Origin: DASTHG01 sp035491895
Lineage (GTDB): Bacteria; Gemmatimonadota; Gemmatimonadetes; Gemmatimonadales; GWC2-71-9
DNA length: 46,005 nucleotides
Direction: 5' to 3'
Assembly (NCBI GenBank): GCA_035491895.1
Contig: DATJJY010000123.1
Span: forward strand, 1 to 46,005
A model generated the notes under the pieces. It was not told the origin of the DNA. It did not search any database and worked only from the letters and a program-made list of their open reading frames with translations. Both the position numbers and the translations under genes were made by a program. Positions 41,930-46,005 of this stretch are shown one piece after another (the first letter of the stretch is position 1; the number at the start of each line of letters is the position of its first letter).

Positions 41930-42788
41930 CGAGCGTCCGCTCCAAACGGGCGATCGCGGCGGCGTCGAGCCCACCCCGGCGCGCCAGCTCCAACACCGCA
42001 CGTCCCAGGTGCCGATAGAGGGCGCGCTCCGCATCAGGGAGCGCCGCCAGGTGGCGCTCGAGCGTGGCCACGTCACCGCGGACGACAGGACCGGTGAGCG
42101 CCTCCGCCGGTCCGCTGCGCGTCAGGTTCTCGAACGTCCCCCGAACAAGTGGAGCCAATGCGGCCCATGCATCGTGCTGATCCAGTCCGACGCGCTCGAA
42201 GAGCTGCTGCGCGATCGCCTCCACCACGACGAAGTAGTTCGACGCAAAGACGGCGCCGGCGTGGTAGAGCGTCTTGTGCTCAGCGCGCAGCCGGAAGGGA
42301 TGCAAGCCAATGTCAGTCGCCAGCCGCTCCGCCGTCTCGACGGCGCGCGGGTCGCCTTCCACCGCGGCCCAAGCACCGCGCAAGTGATCCGGCGCGCGTT
42401 CCGGCTCGACCAGGGTCTGCAGCGGATGGAGCGAGCCGAGCGCGGCCCCGCTGCCTTGCAGCGCGGCGAGGGCGCTCTTGTCGAGGGAGCCTGAGAGGTG
42501 CAGGACCACGTGGTGGGCGCGCACGACACCGGACGCGCTCACCGTGCGGGCCAGCGGTGCGATGGCGTCGTCGGGAACGGCGAAGACGATCACCTGAACG
42601 CGATCGATCCAGGGCGGCGGCGCGTCCGCCGGGCCGGTCGTGAGGGTGAGGGGTGCGGGAACGGGCTTGGCGCGCCGCCCGTGCAGCCGGACATCGTGTC
42701 CGGCTCGCACCCAGGCGAGCGCCAAGCCCGTTCCTGCCCGACCGGGGCCGATCACCCCCACCGCGGTGGTGGAGGTGGTGGCCGTCAC
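41919..42788 (-). CDS. Rossmann-fold DUF2520 dehydrogenase-like protein
   Basis: This 289-residue protein has an N-terminal Rossmann fold (AVGVIGPGRAGTGLALAWVRAGHDV) with VIVFAVPDDAI. The DUF2520 helical domain follows: LGSLHPLQTLVEP, HKTLYHAGAVFASNYFVVVEAI, then GPVVRGDVATLERHLAAL. Members resemble 6-phosphogluconate dehydrogenase-type oxidoreductases. As I recall, the PanG type of alternative ketopantoate reductase in pantothenate synthesis is related, but that is uncertain here. The ATG overlaps the end of ctpA (4 nt), so the two are coupled. Its 3' end runs 11 nt into lolA on the other strand. Confidence 0.85.
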   Translation of the reverse strand: MTATTSTTAVGVIGPGRAGTGLALAWVRAGHDVRLHGRRAKPVPAPLTLTTGPADAPPPWIDRVQVIVFAVPDDAIAPLARTVSASGVVRAHHVVLHLSGSLDKSALAALQGSGAALGSLHPLQTLVEPERAPDHLRGAWAAVEGDPRAVETAERLATDIGLHPFRLRAEHKTLYHAGAVFASNYFVVVEAIAQQLFERVGLDQHDAWAALAPLVRGTFENLTRSGPAEALTGPVVRGDVATLERHLAALPDAERALYRHLGRAVLELARRGGLDAAAIARLERTLATG

Positions 42789-44398
42789 GGGCTGCGCGGT
42801 GGGGCCGTCGAGCCGCTCGCGAGCGAGATCAGGTCCTGGGGAGTCCGGGCACGCCGCACGAGGGTGAGGGCTTCCTGCACCTGATGATCGTCCCGCATGC
42901 GGCGCAGCACTTCAGCGGGGCGCCCGAACACGTACCGGGCGGCCTCGTAGCCAAGCTGTTCGGGAATGAGGCTCCGGGCACCCGCCATGACGCTGTCCGG
43001 CACCACGGCGCCGCGCTGGCGCAGGCGGCTCAACACTTCGCTCACCATCGCGGGCGTCACCTGGAAATCGGGCGAGTTGAGCCCCTGGCCCGACTTCAGC
43101 TCGAGGGCGTAGCCGGTCAACACATCGCGGAAGACGGCGATGTTGCTCCCCAACGACTTCATGAAGCCGCGCTCGGCGGTGGTGAAGGTGTCCTGCGGAG
43201 CGAAGATGTCGGGACGGATCCCGCCGCCGCCGCGCACCGTCCGGCCGGCGTCGGTGTGGAACGCCGGGAGGCTGTCGGGAACGGTGTCCTTCCCTTCCGC
43301 GGCGTTCTCCACCTGGGCCACCTGGTCTTCTTCGTTCTTGCTGACGCGCTGGATGGTGCGGCCGCTCGGCGTGTACCAGCGGGCGGTCGTGAGCTTCAGC
43401 GCGGTCTCGGGCGACAGCACGTACAACGACTGCACCAGACCCTTGCCGAACGTCGGCGTGCCGACCACGAGGGCGCGGTCGTGGTCCTGCAGCGCTCCCG
43501 CGATGATCTCGGCGGCGCTCGCGGTGCCGCCGTTCACGAGCGTCACGATGGGCAGCTTGGGCCAGCGCTGCTGGCGATCGTCGCGGTAGGTGTGGGTGGC
43601 GTCGGGCGCGCGTCCCCGCGTCGCGACGACTTCCTGTCCCGGATCGAGAAACAGGTCGCTCACGCCGATGCCCTGGTTCAACAACCCGCCCGGATTGTTG
43701 CGCAGATCGAAGATCAGGGACTTCATCCCCTTGCCGATCAGCGAGTCGACCGCGATGCGGACTTCGTCGGCCGACGTCTGGCTCACGGGGCTGAGCGACA
43801 CGTAGCCCACTTTGTCGTCCAGCATCATGGCGATCTGCACCGAGCGGACGTGGATCTTCGCCCGGGTGAGCTTGTAGGTGATCGGGTCGCCCACCCCGAT
43901 ACGGCGGATCTTCAGCTCGACGCTCGTCCCCGGCGTGCCGCGCAGCTGCTTCAGCGCCTCGTCCTGCTTCCACCCCTCGGTAGAGCGGCCGTCGAGGGAG
44001 ATGATCTCGTCTCCCGTCTGGACGCCGGCGCGCTCGGCCGGAGTATCGGGGAGCGGGGCGATCACGGTGATCCAGCCGTTGCGCACGTCGATCTGAAGGC
44101 CGAGGCCGCCGTAATCACCGCTCGTCTGCTCGTTGAGCGCGTGGAAGTCGTCCGGCTTCAGATAGGTCGAATACGGATCGTGCAGCTGATCGAGCAGGCC
44201 GTCGATCGCCATCTGGTAGAGTTTGCGCTCATCGATCGAGTCGACGTAGAAGTCCGCGACCCGCGACAGGACGTCGTCGAACAACCGGGCCTGCTGATAC
44301 ACGGTCCCCTGCGGACTGGCGTCGCGCTGCAGCAGCCACGCCCCCGTCACCAGAGCCATGCCGGACATCGCGATCACGAGCAGCCACTTGCGATTCAT
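42785..44398 (-). CDS. ctpA: carboxyl-terminal processing protease (S41A, CtpA-like)
   Basis: This 537-residue protein has an N-terminal signal anchor (LLVIAMSGMALVTGAWLL). DPYSTYL and a PDZ domain (about 92-165: GLGLQIDVRNGWITVIAPLPDTPAERAGVQTGDEIISLDG) precede the S41 core: YVSLSPVSQTSADEV, IFDLRNNPGGLLNQ, NGGTASAAEI (S294) and TFGKGLVQ (K319), the catalytic Ser-Lys pair. The C-terminal extension is helical. Such periplasmic proteases trim envelope proteins and degrade cell-wall hydrolases. The ATG overlaps the tmk stop (ATGA). Confidence 0.95.
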   Translation of the reverse strand: MNRKWLLVIAMSGMALVTGAWLLQRDASPQGTVYQQARLFDDVLSRVADFYVDSIDERKLYQMAIDGLLDQLHDPYSTYLKPDDFHALNEQTSGDYGGLGLQIDVRNGWITVIAPLPDTPAERAGVQTGDEIISLDGRSTEGWKQDEALKQLRGTPGTSVELKIRRIGVGDPITYKLTRAKIHVRSVQIAMMLDDKVGYVSLSPVSQTSADEVRIAVDSLIGKGMKSLIFDLRNNPGGLLNQGIGVSDLFLDPGQEVVATRGRAPDATHTYRDDRQQRWPKLPIVTLVNGGTASAAEIIAGALQDHDRALVVGTPTFGKGLVQSLYVLSPETALKLTTARWYTPSGRTIQRVSKNEEDQVAQVENAAEGKDTVPDSLPAFHTDAGRTVRGGGGIRPDIFAPQDTFTTAERGFMKSLGSNIAVFRDVLTGYALELKSGQGLNSPDFQVTPAMVSEVLSRLRQRGAVVPDSVMAGARSLIPEQLGYEAARYVFGRPAEVLRRMRDDHQVQEALTLVRRARTPQDLISLASGSTAPPRSP

Positions 44399-45039
44399 GA
44401 GCTACCTCGGGTTGAAAGCGCCGTCACCGCCGCCAGCTCGCGCCAGGCGGCCTCCAGCACCGTGGGTTTCGACGGCGTTGCATCCACATGCACCACGCCC
44501 GGGCCGCCGGCCGCGGCATACGCCGCGCGCACCCGCTCGTGGAACTGATCGTCCTCCCGCTCGAACCGGTCCTTCACTTTCCGTGCCCGCCGCTGCCGCT
44601 CCCGGCCCAGATCCACCGGCAGGTCGAGCACCAGCGTCAGATCGGGCGTCAGGCCACCGGTCGCCAGGCGGAGCGCCGCATCGACCTCGTCCGCCGGGAG
44701 CCCGCGGCCCGCCACCTGGTACGCCCGCGTCGAGAGATCGAACCGGTCGGCAAGCACCACTTGTCCGGCTTCGAGCGCCGGCCGGATTACGCGCTCCACC
44801 AGGTCGGCCCGGGCGGCCAGTATCAAGAATAACTCCGCCGCGGGGGACATTTCATGTCGGGATCGCAAGGCGACCTTGCGGGCCGCTTCGGCCACCGGGG
44901 TGCCCCCGGGCTCCCGCACCGGCAGCACCTGGAAGCCTTCCGCCAGCAGCCGCCCGCCGAGGGCCCTGATCAGGGTGGATTTTCCCGCCCCTTCCGGCCC
45001 CTCTACGACGATGAACGCGCCGCCGCCCGGTGCCGTCAT
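44395..45039 (-). CDS. tmk: thymidylate kinase
   Basis: This 214-residue dTMP kinase has the P-loop VVEGPEGAGKST, VLPVREPGGTPVAEAARKV (the DR-type loop region) and LADRFDLSTRAYQVAGRGL for nucleotide binding. The lid follows (DLGRERQRRARKVKDRFEREDDQFHERVRAAY). It phosphorylates dTMP to dTDP. A basic residue in the P-loop, as in type I enzymes, is missing, and the lid is Arg-rich, so this is type II. Its start overlaps the stop of the YlbF-like gene. Confidence 0.96.
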   Translation of the reverse strand: MTAPGGGAFIVVEGPEGAGKSTLIRALGGRLLAEGFQVLPVREPGGTPVAEAARKVALRSRHEMSPAAELFLILAARADLVERVIRPALEAGQVVLADRFDLSTRAYQVAGRGLPADEVDAALRLATGGLTPDLTLVLDLPVDLGRERQRRARKVKDRFEREDDQFHERVRAAYAAAGGPGVVHVDATPSKPTVLEAAWRELAAVTALSTRGSS

Positions 45040-45389
45040 CCGAGCGTGATGATGGGACTCGCCGCGCCCTTCTGGATTCCCTCATAGATGCGCGCGTTGA
45101 CCTTGGCCATCAGCTTCTCGAAGTTCGCCTGCGCGACAGCCATGTGCTGATACACCGGGTTTACCTGGATGCTTTGGACGGTCTTGTCGTGTCGCTCCGC
45201 CTGCTCCGGCGTGGGCTCCTTGCCGGCGCGCGCCGCCGTTTCAATCTCCTGGGCGAGCTTTTCCATCTCCGCCAGCAGTCGCTGGCAGTCGGCATCGTCG
45301 CGCAGCTGGTCGCTGGCGCGCTTCAGGGCCTTGTATTCCTCCGTCTGTCCGATCAGGCGGCCCAGATCTTGAGCCTTCTCTTCGATCAC
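45036..45389 (-). CDS. YlbF/YmcA family protein
   Basis: This protein of about 117 residues starts at the GTG at 45389, which overlaps the prmC TGA and has GGGAGG upstream. It is all-helical: EEKAQDLGRLIGQTEEYKALKRASDQLRDDADCQRLLAEMEKLAQEI, then NPVYQHMAVAQANFEKLMAKVNARIYEGIQ. This matches the YlbF family, whose Bacillus members (YlbF, YmcA, YaaT) form a complex that guides RNase Y. No RNase Y is visible here, so that role is inferred only from the family. Confidence 0.85.
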   Translation of the reverse strand: MIEEKAQDLGRLIGQTEEYKALKRASDQLRDDADCQRLLAEMEKLAQEIETAARAGKEPTPEQAERHDKTVQSIQVNPVYQHMAVAQANFEKLMAKVNARIYEGIQKGAASPIITLG

Positions 45390-46005
45390 GACGTCCTCCC
45401 GCGAGAGTTCATCAGCGCGTAGCGCGGCCGTCCGAACAGATCGCGCTCGACGCGGATCCGCTCCCAGCCACAGGCGTCGGCCAGGCCGCGCACCGCCGCC
45501 GCGCGCCGTTCGTCGATTTCCAGGGCCAGCAATCCTCCCGGCTCGAGCACGCGGTCCGCACCGGCGATCAGGCCGCGCGTCGCCGCGAGACCGTCCGCCC
45601 CGCTCACGAGCGCGAGCCGCGGCTCGAACGCCCGAACTGTTGAGTCGAGCGCGAACCATTCGTCGTCGGTGAGATACGGAGGATTCGATATGATTGCCCG
45701 ATACCGGTCGTGGCCCAGCGGCTCCAGGAGGTCCCCGTTGCGGACGTCCACCGGAACGGGGAGGCCGCAACGCAGAACGTTCTCGCGCGAGAGCGCCGCG
45801 GCGAGCGGCGACGGCTCGGTCGCGACGACTCGCTCGAACCGCCCCTCGAGAGCGAGCGACAGGGCGATACACCCCGACCCGGTCCCGATGTCGGCGGCAA
45901 CACCGCCCGGACGGTTCGCCGCCCACTCGAGCACCAGCTCCACCAACCCTTCGGTCTCAGGGCGCGGGATGAGGGCCCGCTCGTCGATCGCAAGCGTGAG
46001 ACGCC
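45386..46005 (-). CDS. prmC: release factor glutamine methyltransferase (5' end beyond window)
   Basis: The frame is open to the window edge, about 206 codons. The visible part starts with LAIDERALIPRPETEGLVELVL, the conserved PrmC block just before the methyltransferase core. The SAM-binding ADIGTGSGCIALSLAL and the catalytic NPPY (IISNPPYLTDDEW) follow. PrmC methylates the Gln of the GGQ motif in RF1 and RF2. The N-terminal helical domain is missing from the window. In many genomes prmC follows prfA. Confidence 0.95.
   Translation of the reverse strand, partial: RLTLAIDERALIPRPETEGLVELVLEWAANRPGGVAADIGTGSGCIALSLALEGRFERVVATEPSPLAAALSRENVLRCGLPVPVDVRNGDLLEPLGHDRYRAIISNPPYLTDDEWFALDSTVRAFEPRLALVSGADGLAATRGLIAGADRVLEPGGLLALEIDERRAAAVRGLADACGWERIRVERDLFGRPRYALMNSRGRTS

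Noticed and set aside
42653..44548. 631-codon + strand open frame opposite ctpA
   Set aside because: CtpA motifs on the minus strand are complete; the + frame reads as low-complexity antisense.
1..46005. CRISPR array, insertion sequence, prophage or defence island
   Set aside because: No spaced direct repeats, transposase, integrase, phage structural gene or recognisable defence gene found on either strand.

Overview
The window is a GC-rich (roughly two-thirds G+C by eye), densely packed bacterial chromosome segment with 41 protein genes, two of them cut by the window edges, and one tRNA. A Gram-negative cell plan is clear: a LolA-like carrier, many lipoproteins and signal peptides, a TonB-plug protein and an outer-membrane barrel. 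DUF4175 and DUF4159 proteins, large Ser/Thr kinases with TolB-like and TPR ectodomains, PD40-barrel fusions and a type IX-like C-terminal tail on a subtilase together suggest the FCB superphylum, most likely Gemmatimonadota. This is inferred from gene content; no rRNA is present.

Layout. (1) 1-4904, minus strand: a tight operon read as trxA, a conserved hypothetical, rsmI, DUF4159, DUF4175, with ATGA/GTGA overlaps. (2) 4924-10359: mce, a small lipoprotein, pdxJ, a pseudo-Hpt protein, a YbhN-type membrane protein and ispE. (3) 10469-20223: an accessory-looking stretch around a tRNA-Gln gene, holding an HELAEMMVDP metallopeptidase-like protein, DUF2911, a SOD-like lipoprotein, a large subtilase, a Cys-tailed lipoprotein and a receptor Ser/Thr kinase. 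It sits inside what looks like the conserved ispE / tRNA-Gln / prs / rplY / pth order. (4) 20361-27672: prs, rplY and pth (apparent CTG start), then rpsF, rpsR, a DUF2232 protein, rplI, a FakA-DegV fusion and rsfS. (5) 27698-39448: a peptidase-PD40-barrel fusion, then a SPOR lipoprotein, a ParA-like SPOR membrane protein and smc, the last three joined by 4-nt overlaps, followed by a second subtilase. (6) 39453-41929: an MBL hydrolase, DAHP synthase and LolA. (7) 41919-46005, minus strand: prmC, YlbF-like, tmk, ctpA and a DUF2520 dehydrogenase.

Most of the window is housekeeping. The most novel functional unit is the translationally coupled SPOR-lipoprotein / ParA-like-SPOR / SMC cluster, which could couple the septal cell wall to chromosome organisation. 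The most unusual DNA-level structure is a family of period-7 TGANNNN arrays at three gene boundaries. Each array puts a stop codon in all three frames of one strand, and one of them has been absorbed into a signal-peptide coding region.
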